DNA of 64,000 nucleotides from Oscillospiraceae bacterium (GCA_017847835.1 JAGASH010000008.1:186001-250000); one strand, 5' to 3'; numbered from the stretch's first letter, positions 26,604-35,536 are shown. Numbers and translations: made by a program. The notes: generated from the sequence alone by a model not told the origin.

Positions 26604-26818
26604 GCCTTCCTTCGATGGTATTAACCAACAGGTTCAAAGGGTTGAACATCTTCGACTGTCGATAAACCGCCATCTGCTTCATCAACGTTCTAACGGCAGG
26701 CAGAAGCTGCCCCCAGGGCACAAAGCCTAACCGTTAGAACGTTTCATCGCATCTGACGATTTCTCGACAGTCGTGAATTTGCGTTCTCTCAACTTTTTTA
26801 AAAAAGTACCCCCGGCAC
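26604..26818 (-). ncRNA. TPP riboswitch (THI element) with a large structured insert in P3
   Basis: On the minus strand the 5' part GGGGGTAC...GTTGAGAG and the 3' part ACCCTTTGAACCTG, then GGTTAATACC and GAAGGAAGG, are the conserved TPP aptamer halves. The short helix GAAC/GTTC after GAGAG is P3. Into that arm is inserted a 121-base self-folding element (26653-26773), bringing the aptamer to about 215 bases; most are near 100. It controls thiDCE by termination. Confidence 0.9.
26653..26773 (-). repeat. Structured RNA-like element nested in the TPP riboswitch, copy 1
   Basis: On the minus strand CGACTGTCGA / TCGACAGTCG closes a 10-bp helix. Inside are AAATCGTCA / TGGCGGTTT (with two G-U pairs), then an internal loop with CAGATGCGA...GAAAC facing GTTGA...AAGCAGATG. 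An apical stem GTTCTAACGG / CCGTTAGAAC carries TAGGCTTTGTGCC. The same loop and apical sequences recur at 43846-43951. Mismatches seen on the plus strand become G-U pairs on the minus strand, so the RNA strand is minus. Confidence 0.8.
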
Positions 26819-26824
26819 ACTTCT

Positions 26825-26853
26825 ATTTTATCATATTTTTCCCTCTTTGTCAA
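26825..26853 (-). promoter_or_regulatory. Sigma-A promoter of the thiDCE operon
   Basis: On the minus strand TTGACA and TAAAAT are 17 bases apart, just upstream of the riboswitch. Confidence 0.8.
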
Positions 26854-26864
26854 GCAATTTATTC

Positions 26865-26894
26865 TTGACTAACCGTATATCGCGGTGCTATAAT
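26865..26894 (+). promoter_or_regulatory. Sigma-A promoter of the cation exporter gene
   Basis: TTGACT and TATAAT with an 18-base spacer, divergent from the thi promoter, about 40 bases before the ATG. Confidence 0.7.
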
Positions 26895-26932
26895 GAAAAT
26901 AATACAGAATTTACATTTGAGCGGGTGAAATA

Positions 26933-28126
26933 ATGACAAATTTACTTGTAAAAACCTTTGTCAAAGACTATGAAAACGTGGAAAATCCCACGGTCAGAAC
27001 GGCATACGGCAAGCTCTCGGGCAAAGTCGGGATTTGTTGTAACGTTTTGCTGTGCGTGGGAAAATTCATCGCGGGAATGTTGTCGGGGAGCGTTTCGATA
27101 ACCGCGGACGCTGCGAATAACCTCTCGGACGCTTCTTCGAGCGTTATCAGCCTTATCGGCTTCAAGCTGAGCGAAAAAACCGCCGACCGTGAGCACCCTT
27201 ACGGACACGGCAGATACGAGTACTTGGCGGGATTTATGGTAGCGGCACTGATTATCGCAATCGGATTTGAGCTGCTGCGCGACGGCATCGACAAAATCAT
27301 AAATCCCACGGAGGTTGAGTTCGGGATACTGCCTGCGGTGGTGCTGGGGGTATCTATTCTGGTGAAATTCTGGATGATGCTGTTTAACCGGAAGCTGGAC
27401 AAAAAAATCCATTCCGAAACTCTCCGTGCAACCTCTGCGGACAGCCGAAACGATGTTATCACAACGAGCACGGTTCTTGCGGCATTTCTGATTTCTCACT
27501 TTTTCGGAGTAAAGCTGGATGGAATAATGGCGGCAGCGGTCGCGATTTTCATTTTGTACAGCGGTGTGGGACTTATCAAGGAAGCGATGAGCCCGCTTCT
27601 GGGAAAAGCGCCCGACGAGGAGCAGGTTGAGCAGATACGCGAAAAAATCCTCTCGTACGAGGGAGTAATCGGAACGCACGATTTGATGATACACGATTAT
27701 GGTCCGGGACGTCAGTTTGCTTCGGTACACGTCGAGGTGCCCGAGGCAATGACGCTAAACGAGTGCCACGAAATAATCGACAAAATCGAGCGGGATTTTC
27801 TGCGCGACGGTCTGAATATGCTGGTTCACCCCGACCCGATAGCTTCGGGCGGAAGTCTTGAAGGACAGCTCAATGAGCAGCTCAGCGAAATAGTGAAGAA
27901 AATCGACGAGCGTATAACAATCCACGATTTGAGGACAATTCCCGCCGTCGAGGAAACGAAGGTAATATTTGACTGCGTAATGCCGAGTGACTGCGGGCTT
28001 TCCGAGGATGAAATCAAAGAGGAGATTTCGCGTCTGATGTCGGTAAAATTCCCCGATTGCCGCTTTATAATAGCGTTTGACAGTGGCTTTGCGAGCATAC
28101 CGAAATCAACGGGGCATGAAGAATAA
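26933..28126 (+). CDS. Cation diffusion facilitator, probable manganese exporter
   Basis: This CDF-family antiporter has 397 residues: six membrane segments in the first 210, then a cytosolic domain, then an extra C-terminal stretch. The REHPYGHGRYE loop and the DAANNLSD helix are diagnostic of the family. The transport-site residues read NxxxD in TM2 (NNLSD) and DxxxD in TM5 (DSRND). The HxxxD of zinc/iron CDFs is absent. N-D/D-D is the site reported for Mn exporters such as MntE, so Mn2+ efflux is inferred. Confidence 0.8.
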   Translation: MTNLLVKTFVKDYENVENPTVRTAYGKLSGKVGICCNVLLCVGKFIAGMLSGSVSITADAANNLSDASSSVISLIGFKLSEKTADREHPYGHGRYEYLAGFMVAALIIAIGFELLRDGIDKIINPTEVEFGILPAVVLGVSILVKFWMMLFNRKLDKKIHSETLRATSADSRNDVITTSTVLAAFLISHFFGVKLDGIMAAAVAIFILYSGVGLIKEAMSPLLGKAPDEEQVEQIREKILSYEGVIGTHDLMIHDYGPGRQFASVHVEVPEAMTLNECHEIIDKIERDFLRDGLNMLVHPDPIASGGSLEGQLNEQLSEIVKKIDERITIHDLRTIPAVEETKVIFDCVMPSDCGLSEDEIKEEISRLMSVKFPDCRFIIAFDSGFASIPKSTGHEE

Positions 28127-28155
28127 CAGAAAACAGCAAGAAAAGAAGTGATTAT

Positions 28156-28890
28156 TTGAAGTATTTTTTCCACGCGGAAACCGCGAGATATACCGAACGG
28201 CTGAAGCATATGATGATATTGACGGTTTTGTCGATATTTGCGGTATGTATATTCTGCACGGTAAATATCGTGCTGAATTTCGGTTCGGATATAGTGTACC
28301 TGCTGCTGGGAGTAATCGGGGGACTTGTGCTTCTGGGAATGATATTTGCGTTTTCTGCGGTATACATCACCGAAAAATATAAAAAACGTCACAGCAAATA
28401 CACATATTTTGATTTTCTGCCGAAGGGAATGGTGTTCAGCGAGTACGCGGGAGAGTACGTTCATTTCGGAGCGAGAGTAATTATGCGGCGGCTGTACTAC
28501 ATACCGTTTGATAAGCTGGAGTCGGTGTCGCGCGACCCGAAAACCGCCCCTCACAACCTCACGTTCAAGGGAGAAATCCGCTGTTATTGTCAGGAAAGTG
28601 ACAGGCTGGGGTATCACATCTCCGAGGACGGAAACCTTGAATTTGACAGCTCGGAGCTGAACGAGCGACTTTTCGAGGAAATGCCCGTGCTGGTAATCAG
28701 GGAACGCTTCGGGAACACGAAAAAGCTGGAGAAATCGGTGAATTATTATCTGGAGCAGTTCAAGAACACACCCGAGAAAAAGCCGTTCAATATCTCGGAT
28801 TATGTGTCGGTTCAAAAGCGCAGGAAACTGCATACGTCAAATCCCGCACTGGAAGAACCGAGCGTGAGCTTCAGCAGAAACTGGAAGTGA
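28156..28890 (+). CDS. Membrane protein of unknown function, two TM segments
   Basis: I do not recognise this family. The 244 residues have two adjacent hydrophobic helices at about 20-42 and 47-70, then a soluble domain of about 170 residues (PH-like beta-strand pattern around 85-150) and a charged C-terminus. TTG is taken as the start because no nearer ATG exists; the ribosome site (AAGAAGTGA) is weak. It lies 29 bases after the exporter gene and may be cotranscribed with it. A cloverleaf repeat follows directly. Confidence 0.55.
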   Translation: MKYFFHAETARYTERLKHMMILTVLSIFAVCIFCTVNIVLNFGSDIVYLLLGVIGGLVLLGMIFAFSAVYITEKYKKRHSKYTYFDFLPKGMVFSEYAGEYVHFGARVIMRRLYYIPFDKLESVSRDPKTAPHNLTFKGEIRCYCQESDRLGYHISEDGNLEFDSSELNERLFEEMPVLVIRERFGNTKKLEKSVNYYLEQFKNTPEKKPFNISDYVSVQKRRKLHTSNPALEEPSVSFSRNWK

Positions 28891-28910
28891 AAAATCGGGC
28901 TTCCTGCGGG

Positions 28911-29045
28911 GTGCTTTTCCTCACCCACCCCTACGGGGCGGCTTCGGAAAAGCCGCGGTACTCGTTTAAATTTGCTGCGCAAATTTCACGGCGCGGGGCG
29001 CCGTGGTTTTCCTTCGGAAAACAAACGAGAACCGCGAGCGGGGAG
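28911..29045. repeat. Cloverleaf-like intergenic repeat, copy 2
   Basis: Same length and architecture as 22602-22736, with roughly ten substitutions, several in triloops (TTC, TGC, GGG). One pair that is A-U in copy 1 is A-C on the plus strand here but G-U on the minus strand, which hints that the minus strand may be the folding RNA. It begins 20 bases after a gene end and stops before the ilvE promoter. Confidence 0.85.
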
Positions 29046-29128
29046 GGAGCAAAGCTGAAAAGAGTGAAAACCCGCAATTTTCCCCAAAAAAGATTGCATA
29101 AAGTGGGTAATCTTGTATGGAGTTGCCC

Positions 29129-29157
29129 TTGACAATTGCGCGGAAAAGTGGTAAAAT
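29129..29157 (+). promoter_or_regulatory. Sigma-A promoter of ilvE (extended -10)
   Basis: TTGACA, 17 bases, TAAAAT with an upstream TGG. Confidence 0.8.
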
Positions 29158-29245
29158 ATTAGAGAAAAATGAAGTGAGAAGAAAATGTGCTTGCAAAAAG
29201 GCTTAAAGTTCTCGCTCCCGAACTTGAAAAAGGAAGGTAGAAATT

Positions 29246-30310
29246 ATGGAAATCAGGATTGAAAAGACAACAAGACCCAAGGAAAAACCGACTGACGAAA
29301 GCAAACTCGGCTTCGGACATATTTTTACGGACCATATGTTCGTGATGGAGTATGACACGGGCAAGGGCTGGCACGACGCGAGAGTGGTACCGTACGGAAA
29401 TATCGAGCTTTCACCCGCAGCAATGGTACTGCACTATGCGCAGGAGATTTTCGAGGGCTTGAAGGCATACAGAACGGCAGACGGTTCTATTCAGTTTTTC
29501 CGTCCGGAGGAGAATTTCAAGAGAATGAATATCTCTGCGGAAAGACTTGTAATTCCGCAGATACCTGTCGAGGACGCATTGCAGGCGCTTCACACGCTTG
29601 TGGAGGTTGATAAGGATTGGGTTCCGCACACAGACGGAGCTTCGCTGTACATTCGTCCGTTCATTTTCGCGGCAGACCCGTTCCTCGGAGTACGTCCCGC
29701 AGATAAATATTACTTTATGATAATCTGCAGCCCGTCGGGAGCATATTATTCCACGGGACTTGAGCCTGTTTCGATTTACGTTGAAACGAATTATGTAAGA
29801 GCGGTACGCGGAGGAATGGGCTTCACAAAGACCGGAGGAAACTACGCGGCTTCGCTGCACTCTCAGGACGACGCGCACAAGATAAATTATTCTCAGGTAC
29901 TCTGGCTTGACGGTATCGAGCAGAAGTATATCGAGGAAGTAGGCTCGATGAACATAATGTTCGTAATCGACGGAGAGGTTGTTACACCGCAGCTTCAGGG
30001 CTCTGTTTTGAGCGGTATCACGAGAAAATCCGTTCTTGAACTCTGCAAGAAATGGGGACTAAAGGCTTCCGAGCGCAGAATATCCATTCAGGAGGTTGCC
30101 GACGCTTATGACGCGGGCAAGCTGGAGGAGGTATTCGGCACGGGCACAGCGGCAGTTGTATCTCCCGTAGGACATCTTCGCTGGGGCGATAAGGTTATGG
30201 AAATCGGCGATAATAAGATAGGCAAGCTGACTCAGAAGCTCTACGACGCAATGACCGGTATTCAGTACGGCAAGCTGCCCGATGATATGGGCTGGATTGA
30301 GAAGCTGTAA
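29246..30310 (+). CDS. ilvE: Branched-chain amino acid aminotransferase
   Basis: This fold-type IV PLP enzyme exchanges amino groups between glutamate and the branched-chain 2-oxo acids. Family blocks are LHYAQEIFEGLKAY, SLYIRPFIFAADPFLGVRP, the PLP lysine K195 in FTKTGGNYAAS, and EEVGSMNIMFV. The 354 residues match the longer class of IlvE. AAAGGAAGG precedes the ATG. A lipoprotein gene follows after one base. Confidence 0.95.
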   Translation: MEIRIEKTTRPKEKPTDESKLGFGHIFTDHMFVMEYDTGKGWHDARVVPYGNIELSPAAMVLHYAQEIFEGLKAYRTADGSIQFFRPEENFKRMNISAERLVIPQIPVEDALQALHTLVEVDKDWVPHTDGASLYIRPFIFAADPFLGVRPADKYYFMIICSPSGAYYSTGLEPVSIYVETNYVRAVRGGMGFTKTGGNYAASLHSQDDAHKINYSQVLWLDGIEQKYIEEVGSMNIMFVIDGEVVTPQLQGSVLSGITRKSVLELCKKWGLKASERRISIQEVADAYDAGKLEEVFGTGTAAVVSPVGHLRWGDKVMEIGDNKIGKLTQKLYDAMTGIQYGKLPDDMGWIEKL

Positions 30311-30311
30311 T

Positions 30312-30833
30312 ATGGCGAAGCGCGCTAAACATCTCGCAGTTTTCCTGCTTTTGCCGATAATGCTGCTCTGCGGGTGTTCGTCGGGTGAAAAGCGGCTCAG
30401 TCCCGAGGAGTACAAAACGGCGATAGAAAGCTCGTGGAACAGATATCTGAACTCGTTGCTTGACCTGATTGAGCTTTCTCCGCTGGAAATCAACGAGGCG
30501 GCTTTGAAGGAGCTTTCGGAAAATGCCGAAAAAGCTCAGCCCGCGCTGAAAATGCGCGAGCAGTCCTTGAAGGAATTTGCCGAGATAGTGCCTCCCGAGA
30601 AATACGAGGAATTGCACAAGAGGCTGATTGCCGCGATAGACGCGTGGGAATACGAGCAGCTGGAGCTTCACCGAAAGATGTTTGAGGCAAAGACGGTAGC
30701 CGAGCTGGAGGAAATTTCGAGGAAAATTTCCGAGCACGCGCAGAATACGTCCGATGACACGTTTCCGATGGTATATATCTTGATTGCAAAAGAGCTGAGC
30801 GCGGATAGTGTAGGAGTAAAAAGCCTGCAATAA
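30312..30833 (+). CDS. Predicted lipoprotein, helical, unknown function
   Basis: The N-terminus has a basic stretch, a hydrophobic core and a lipobox-like LCGC with lipid-acceptor Cys22. The rest of the 173 residues is helical and charged, mostly coiled coil. It starts one base after the ilvE stop with no separate ribosome site, so translation is probably coupled. No function is evident. Confidence 0.65.
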   Translation: MAKRAKHLAVFLLLPIMLLCGCSSGEKRLSPEEYKTAIESSWNRYLNSLLDLIELSPLEINEAALKELSENAEKAQPALKMREQSLKEFAEIVPPEKYEELHKRLIAAIDAWEYEQLELHRKMFEAKTVAELEEISRKISEHAQNTSDDTFPMVYILIAKELSADSVGVKSLQ

Positions 30834-30884
30834 AAACGCGGTTTCGCAATAAAAGCGAAAAAAATAATGAAAGGTAAAATATTT

Positions 30885-32261
30885 ATGGACAACAAGCAGA
30901 AATCTCTCGACACGATAAAGACGCTGTGTATTCACAGAGGATTTGTATATCCGGGAAGTGAAATCTACGGCGGACTTGCAAACACCTGGGATTACGGCCC
31001 GCTTGGAGTTGAGCTGAAAGAGAACATCAAAAAAGCTTGGCGCAAGAAGTTCATTCAGGAGAACAAGTACAACGTAGGACTTGACAGCGCAATTCTGATG
31101 AACCCGCAGACTTGGGTAGCTTCTGGACACGTCGGCGGATTTTCCGACCCGCTGATGGACTGCAAGGACTGCAAAACCCGTCACCGTGCCGACAAGCTCA
31201 TCGAGGACTTCGGCGAAACGGACGCAAACGGCTGGTCGAACGAGAAAATGGTTGAGTATATCCGTGAAAAGGGTATCAAGTGCCCGAATTGCGGAAGCAC
31301 GAATTTCACGGATATCCGTCAGTTCAACCTGATGTTCAAGACCGCTCAGGGCGTAACCGAGGACAGCAAAAACGACCTTTATCTTCGTCCCGAAACCGCG
31401 CAGGGAATTTTCGTAAACTTCGCGAATATTCAGAGAACGAGCCGTAAAAAAGTGCCGTTCGGAGTTGCGCAGGTAGGAAAATCCTTCAGAAACGAGATTA
31501 CACCGGGACAGTTTATCTTCCGTGTGCGCGAGTTTGAGCAAATGGAGCTTGAATTTTTCTGCAAGCCCGGCACGGATTTGGAGTGGTTTGAGTACTGGAG
31601 AAGCTACTGCAAGAACTTCCTCTTGTCGCTCGGCATCAAGGAGGAGAACCTCCGTCTGCGCGACCATTCTCCCGAGGAGCTGTGCTTCTACTCCAAGGCA
31701 ACCACGGACTTCGAGTACTTGTTCCCGTTTGGCTGGGGTGAGCTTTGGGGAGTTGCGGACAGAACCGACTACGACCTCAATCAGCACATCAAGACAAGCG
31801 GCAAGTCCCTTGAATACTTCGACCCCGAAACCAACGAAAAATACGTTCCTTATGTAATCGAGCCGTCGCTTGGTGTTGAGCGTCTGTTCCTTGCGGTTGT
31901 CTGCGACGCTTATGACGAGGAGCAGCTTGAAGACGGCACAACAAGAAATGTAATGCACTTCCATCCCGCTCTCGCGCCTATTAAAGCGGCAGTTCTCCCG
32001 TTGTCGAAGAAGCTGTCCGAGAAGGCAACCGAGCTTTTCGAGGAGCTTTCCAAGAGCTTCCCCGTTGACTTTGACGAAGCGGGAGCAATCGGCAAGCGCT
32101 ATCGCCGTCAGGACGAGGTTGGCACACCGTTTTGCATAACATACGATTTCGACAGCGAAACCGACGGCTGCGTGACGATACGCGAGCGCGACACAATGGA
32201 GCAGGTAAGAATTCCGATTGCCGAGGTAAAGACATATATTGAGGAAAGACTAGCATTTTAA
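30885..32261 (+). CDS. glyS: Glycyl-tRNA synthetase (alpha2, class II)
   Basis: This single-chain archaeal/eukaryotic-type GlyRS charges tRNA-Gly. The opening block [25 protein letters not shown], the zinc-like CxxC pairs (CKDC, CPNC), motif 2 around [21 protein letters not shown] and the C-terminal anticodon domain with [16 protein letters not shown] are all present. ATG 30885 is preferred (458 residues) because AAAGG lies 10 bases upstream; an in-frame ATG at 30867 precedes that site. Confidence 0.96.
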   Translation: MDNKQKSLDTIKTLCIHRGFVYPGSEIYGGLANTWDYGPLGVELKENIKKAWRKKFIQENKYNVGLDSAILMNPQTWVASGHVGGFSDPLMDCKDCKTRHRADKLIEDFGETDANGWSNEKMVEYIREKGIKCPNCGSTNFTDIRQFNLMFKTAQGVTEDSKNDLYLRPETAQGIFVNFANIQRTSRKKVPFGVAQVGKSFRNEITPGQFIFRVREFEQMELEFFCKPGTDLEWFEYWRSYCKNFLLSLGIKEENLRLRDHSPEELCFYSKATTDFEYLFPFGWGELWGVADRTDYDLNQHIKTSGKSLEYFDPETNEKYVPYVIEPSLGVERLFLAVVCDAYDEEQLEDGTTRNVMHFHPALAPIKAAVLPLSKKLSEKATELFEELSKSFPVDFDEAGAIGKRYRRQDEVGTPFCITYDFDSETDGCVTIRERDTMEQVRIPIAEVKTYIEERLAF

Positions 32262-32275
32262 GAGGAGGCAAAGCT

Positions 32276-32602
32276 ATGAAATTTGAAGAAATCGTTGAGC
32301 TTGTTCGCGAAAAGAGCAAGCAGATTGACGCTTCCAAGACCGATTTTCTCGCGGTTATGGTAACGCTGACAGGCAAAAACGGCGGTGTTTTCTACGTTGA
32401 AATCAAGGACAAAAAGGTAAACGTTGAGCCCTACGAGTACAACGACAGAAGCTGCGAAATCGTGATGACGTCGGAGAATTTCCTGAAATTCATTGACGGA
32501 AAGCTCAATCCTGTGGCTGCCTACACGCTCGGAAAGCTGAAAGTAAACGGCGACCTCGGAAAGGCGCTTGAATTTTCAAAGCTTTTGAATAAAGAAGATT
32601 AA
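32276..32602 (+). CDS. SCP2 sterol-binding-like domain protein
   Basis: The 108 residues follow the SCP2 pattern: a helix, then strands with GGVFYVEIKDKKVNVEP, then CEIVMTSENFLKFIDGKLNPVAAYTLGKLKVNGDLGKALEFSKL. In bacteria such lone SCP2 proteins are thought to bind lipids or acyl-CoA, but the role is not established. It follows glyS after 14 bases with an AGAGGAGG site. Confidence 0.8.
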   Translation: MKFEEIVELVREKSKQIDASKTDFLAVMVTLTGKNGGVFYVEIKDKKVNVEPYEYNDRSCEIVMTSENFLKFIDGKLNPVAAYTLGKLKVNGDLGKALEFSKLLNKED

Positions 32603-32606
32603 GAGA

Positions 32607-32640
32607 TTTTTCCCCTTGGTTTACCCGAGGGGAATTTTTT
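32607..32640 (+). terminator. Terminator after the SCP2-like gene
   Basis: TTCCCCT / GAGGGGAA stem around GGTTTACC with a following T-run. The sequence is nearly the same as the terminator at 33795-33830. Confidence 0.85.
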
Positions 32641-32748
32641 GTTTGTAATATTTTATACAGATAATTAGATAACATAATAGTTTCATGTTGATACAATAAT
32701 ATGCAAGATGTTCAAAAGAACAGTTGTATGTTCGTGTAATATTACAGG

Positions 32749-32777
32749 TTGCAAAATCATTGAATATGTGCTATAAT
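32749..32777 (+). promoter_or_regulatory. Sigma-A promoter (extended -10) of the secreted-protein gene
   Basis: TTGCAA, 17 bases, TGC-TATAAT, 36 bases before the ATG. The flanking 32641-32748 is AT-rich, with a GTTC/GAAC inverted repeat but no gene. Confidence 0.75.
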
Positions 32778-32812
32778 AAAATAAAAGTGAATAAATTTTT
32801 TGGAGGTTCAAT

Positions 32813-33244
32813 ATGATAAAAAAAGTTTCACAAAGTGTATTAGCGTTTGTGTTGGTAATTGTTTGCCAGTTTGTAAGCATAAGTGCGTATGCTACCGATA
32901 ATACATTTAATCCACTTTATTCCGGGGTTCTTAGAGCAACAGATGATGTGTATATGACGATTTCGTCAAGTGATGCTGTAATGACAAACGTAATTTACCC
33001 GGTTTCTTCAACCTCAAATAGGTTCTTAACCATTTCGGATGCAAACACTTTTACTTTCAGTAACGAAAAATTTTTAGCGACATATACCCATAGTGGTGAT
33101 TATACGGACCTTGAAGGTAATGTTATTGGGCATTCTCCTGATTATGTTATGATACAGACAACAGAAGTTCACCCAACCTATTTTATGGGTATTTTCTTTC
33201 AAGGCGTGTATATTGAGTACAATGGTTGTAGATATAATAGCTGA
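32813..33244 (+). CDS. Secreted protein of unknown function
   Basis: A Sec signal peptide is clear: MIKK, a hydrophobic run, and AYA-T near residue 27. The mature part (about 115 residues) looks like beta structure with many Thr/Ser/Tyr and one Cys. No family is recognised. The gene is AT-richer than its neighbours, and both flanking terminators share one sequence, which hints that this two-gene segment was inserted. Confidence 0.6.
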   Translation: MIKKVSQSVLAFVLVIVCQFVSISAYATDNTFNPLYSGVLRATDDVYMTISSSDAVMTNVIYPVSSTSNRFLTISDANTFTFSNEKFLATYTHSGDYTDLEGNVIGHSPDYVMIQTTEVHPTYFMGIFFQGVYIEYNGCRYNS

Positions 33245-33285
33245 AATATGCTTTTATAAAATCATTTTACAAAGGAGGTCATCTT

Positions 33286-33777
33286 ATGAAAAAAATATTA
33301 GCATTAGCAGGCATTCTGGGAATTCTCACATTTACGGGCTGTACAGTTGCATCGGCGGCTGATGACGGCGCAGAAAAGGGCGATGTTGTGAAAACCGAGG
33401 TAGATTTGCAGGATGGCTATTATCTCTCGGATAACGACGACAGCTATATTCACATTGAAGACGGTATGATAGAGCTTTGCGGTTACGACATTGAGGGCAA
33501 GGAGAGAGAAAGCTGGGAAAAAACCGAGGAGCCAAAGGTAAGCCTTGAGGAGTGGATTGACAACGCGAAGGAAGTGTTCGAGCCGCTGTTCGCCTGGAAA
33601 GAGTATACTCCTGTGCGATTTGTTCAAATGGGTGAAAACAACGAAGATTTGGTTTTGCTTGTTGTTGACTATGAATTCGCTTCGTCACGCGGCGCCTATA
33701 CCGGCTACAAGGTAAATAAAGACGGCACAATTTCCAGAGAGGGAAACACCTACACCTACACCGGAGAAAAAATCTGA
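33286..33777 (+). CDS. Predicted lipoprotein
   Basis: The lipobox FTGC with acceptor Cys19 follows a short hydrophobic signal. The 163 residues include an acidic beta-rich domain around YYLSDNDDSYIHIEDGMIELCGYD. No family is assigned. AAAGGAGG precedes the ATG; it is probably cotranscribed with the preceding secreted protein. Confidence 0.65.
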   Translation: MKKILALAGILGILTFTGCTVASAADDGAEKGDVVKTEVDLQDGYYLSDNDDSYIHIEDGMIELCGYDIEGKERESWEKTEEPKVSLEEWIDNAKEVFEPLFAWKEYTPVRFVQMGENNEDLVLLVVDYEFASSRGAYTGYKVNKDGTISREGNTYTYTGEKI

Positions 33778-33794
33778 TTAAATAAAAACAGCAA

Positions 33795-33830
33795 AATTCC
33801 CCTTGGTTTAACCGAGGGGAAATTTTTTTA
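33795..33830 (+). terminator. Terminator after the lipoprotein gene
   Basis: TTCCCCT / GAGGGGAA stem around GGTTTAACC and a run of seven T, a near copy of the terminator at 32607. The rest of 33831-34033 is AT-rich and contains GCGCCG/CGGCGT repeats; I see no gene there. Confidence 0.85.
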
Positions 33831-34033
33831 AATTTTGTGCAACCTTTTCGTAAGTTGTCGGGTATTATTTTCAGAAAGCGAAAAACAAGGAGATTTTTCC
33901 AAGGGAAAAGCGCCGCACGGCGTTAATATAAATCAAAGTAAAATTCGCAAAACAATCAAGAAAAATAATCGGGGTAATATATAAATCCGGCGCTTTTTCA
34001 CCGATTTTTGACTTGAAGAAAAGAGGTAAACTT

Positions 34034-35377
34034 ATGAAAAAATACCTGTCAATTATCTCGGCAATAGCAGTAGTTTTATCGCTTGCGGGCTGTTCAAGCA
34101 CGGGAACAAACGGACCTACACCCTCAAAGCCCGAAAGCAGCGGCTCTCATTCAATTACTGATTACAAGGCAACCGACATCGGCGGCACGGGCAAACGTCC
34201 CGAAACGGGCGACTTTGCGGAGTTTGCGGTAGCGGAAGATACTGCGGTAACCACAGACGGCGCGATGATAAAAGGCGGCGCGGCAGCTCCTACAGCACCG
34301 TCGGGAGATATCGCACCGCCTGTTGAAGAACCCGCCATAATCATCGAGCCTGTTGAGCCGACCGACCCCGAAATCCCCCCGCAGGCGGGACTTCTCACGG
34401 GCGGCGAGTGGAATGACAACGCTCATTGGGCTGATTGGAACGCGCTCTATTCTTCTCACGAGGATTGGAACAGCTACAAAAAGACCTGGAATAACAAAAC
34501 CGATTGCCGGATTGCGGTTAAGGTAACGTCAAACGGCGAGGCGTTCGAGGGCGCGAAGGTAAGCTGCAAGAACGCGATTTCAAGCGCCGTGACCGACAAC
34601 AACGGAATGGCATACCTGTTTTATCCCGCGATAAACGGTCCGACCGAGGATATTGTCGTTGAATTCGGCGGTGTTTCCAAAACGATTGACGGAGTTCTGG
34701 ACAACGCAGAGGTTTCCTGTGACCTCGGAGAAGTCGCGCGTGATATGGAAGTGCCTTCGCTTGACTTTATGATAATGTGCGACACGACGGGCTCTATGGG
34801 CGATGAGCTGGAGTACTTGAAGGTGGAGCTTGAAAACATTGTCCGCAAAATCAAGTCCGACAACTCAAACATTCCCGTTCACACAAGCGTGAATTTCTAC
34901 CGTGACGAGGGCGACGAGTATGTGGTACGTCAGTTCCCGTTCACCGATGATATCGAGCAGGCTGCAAAGGCAATAAAGGAGCAGTCCGCTGACGGCGGCG
35001 GAGATTTCGAGGAAGCTGTTCACAAGGCACTTGACAGCGCGATTAACAACCACGATTGGTGCGAAAATTCGGTTAAGATAATGTTCTTGGTACTTGACGC
35101 ACCGCCTCATACCGATATACAGATTATCGACAGCGTGAACAAGTCCATTCGCTCGGCGGCTGAAAAGGGTATCAGAATTATCCCGATTGCGTCCAGCGGT
35201 ATCGACAAGTCAACCGAGTATCTCCTCCGCACAATGGCATTCACGACAGGCGGCACCTACACCTTCCTCACCGACGACAGCGGTATCGGCGGTGGTCATC
35301 TCAAACCCACGGTCGGCGCGTATAACGTAGAAAAGCTGTCGGATATGATGATAAGAATTGTCAACAGCTACCTGTAA
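34034..35377 (+). CDS. Lipoprotein with von Willebrand factor A domain
   Basis: The lipobox LAGC anchors Cys20. Residues 30-130 are a Pro/Ala/Glu-rich disordered linker. A carboxypeptidase-regulatory-like beta sandwich is likely at about 150-235. A VWA domain follows with the metal-binding DTTGSMGD (MIDAS; Thr-Gly-Ser in place of the usual DxSxS). Such proteins bind ligands at the cell surface; the ligand is unknown. AGAGGT precedes the ATG. It appears to stand alone, with its own terminator. Confidence 0.8.
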   Translation: MKKYLSIISAIAVVLSLAGCSSTGTNGPTPSKPESSGSHSITDYKATDIGGTGKRPETGDFAEFAVAEDTAVTTDGAMIKGGAAAPTAPSGDIAPPVEEPAIIIEPVEPTDPEIPPQAGLLTGGEWNDNAHWADWNALYSSHEDWNSYKKTWNNKTDCRIAVKVTSNGEAFEGAKVSCKNAISSAVTDNNGMAYLFYPAINGPTEDIVVEFGGVSKTIDGVLDNAEVSCDLGEVARDMEVPSLDFMIMCDTTGSMGDELEYLKVELENIVRKIKSDNSNIPVHTSVNFYRDEGDEYVVRQFPFTDDIEQAAKAIKEQSADGGGDFEEAVHKALDSAINNHDWCENSVKIMFLVLDAPPHTDIQIIDSVNKSIRSAAEKGIRIIPIASSGIDKSTEYLLRTMAFTTGGTYTFLTDDSGIGGGHLKPTVGAYNVEKLSDMMIRIVNSYL

Positions 35378-35424
35378 TCACAGTTTTCGGGCAAGGCTGA
35401 ATGCCCTGCATAACATACCCCTCA

Positions 35425-35455
35425 GAGCGGCGGAAATATCTGCCGCTCACTTTTT
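35425..35455 (+). terminator. Terminator after the VWA lipoprotein
   Basis: GAGCGGC / GCCGCTC stem with a 10-base loop, then AC and five T. Confidence 0.8.
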
Positions 35456-35507
35456 GTTGAATTTTAACAAACATTATGTTATCGATTACACAAAAAAGAG
35501 AAAAGCC

Positions 35508-35536
35508 TTTACAATTGCATATTAATATGGTATAAT
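35508..35536 (+). promoter_or_regulatory. Sigma-A promoter (extended -10) of the chemoreceptor gene
   Basis: TTTACA, 17 bases, TGG-TATAAT. This chemoreceptor therefore seems not to need sigma-28. Confidence 0.7.

Noticed and set aside
26653..26773. Nested element considered as a hammerhead, twister or cyclic-di-GMP riboswitch
   Set aside because: The required core motifs (CUGAUGA/GAAA in hammerhead order; the twister core; the GEMM CACGCAAAGCC context) are not present in the right arrangement, despite partial resemblance of GCACAAAGCC on the opposite strand.
26653..26773. Element considered as an integron attC site
   Set aside because: The GTTCTAAC/GTTAGAAC arms lack the spaced R and L boxes, and no integrase or cassette array is nearby.
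30195..31964. 589-codon open frame antisense to glyS
   Set aside because: Shadow of a strongly conserved synthetase; no ribosome site or recognisable product.
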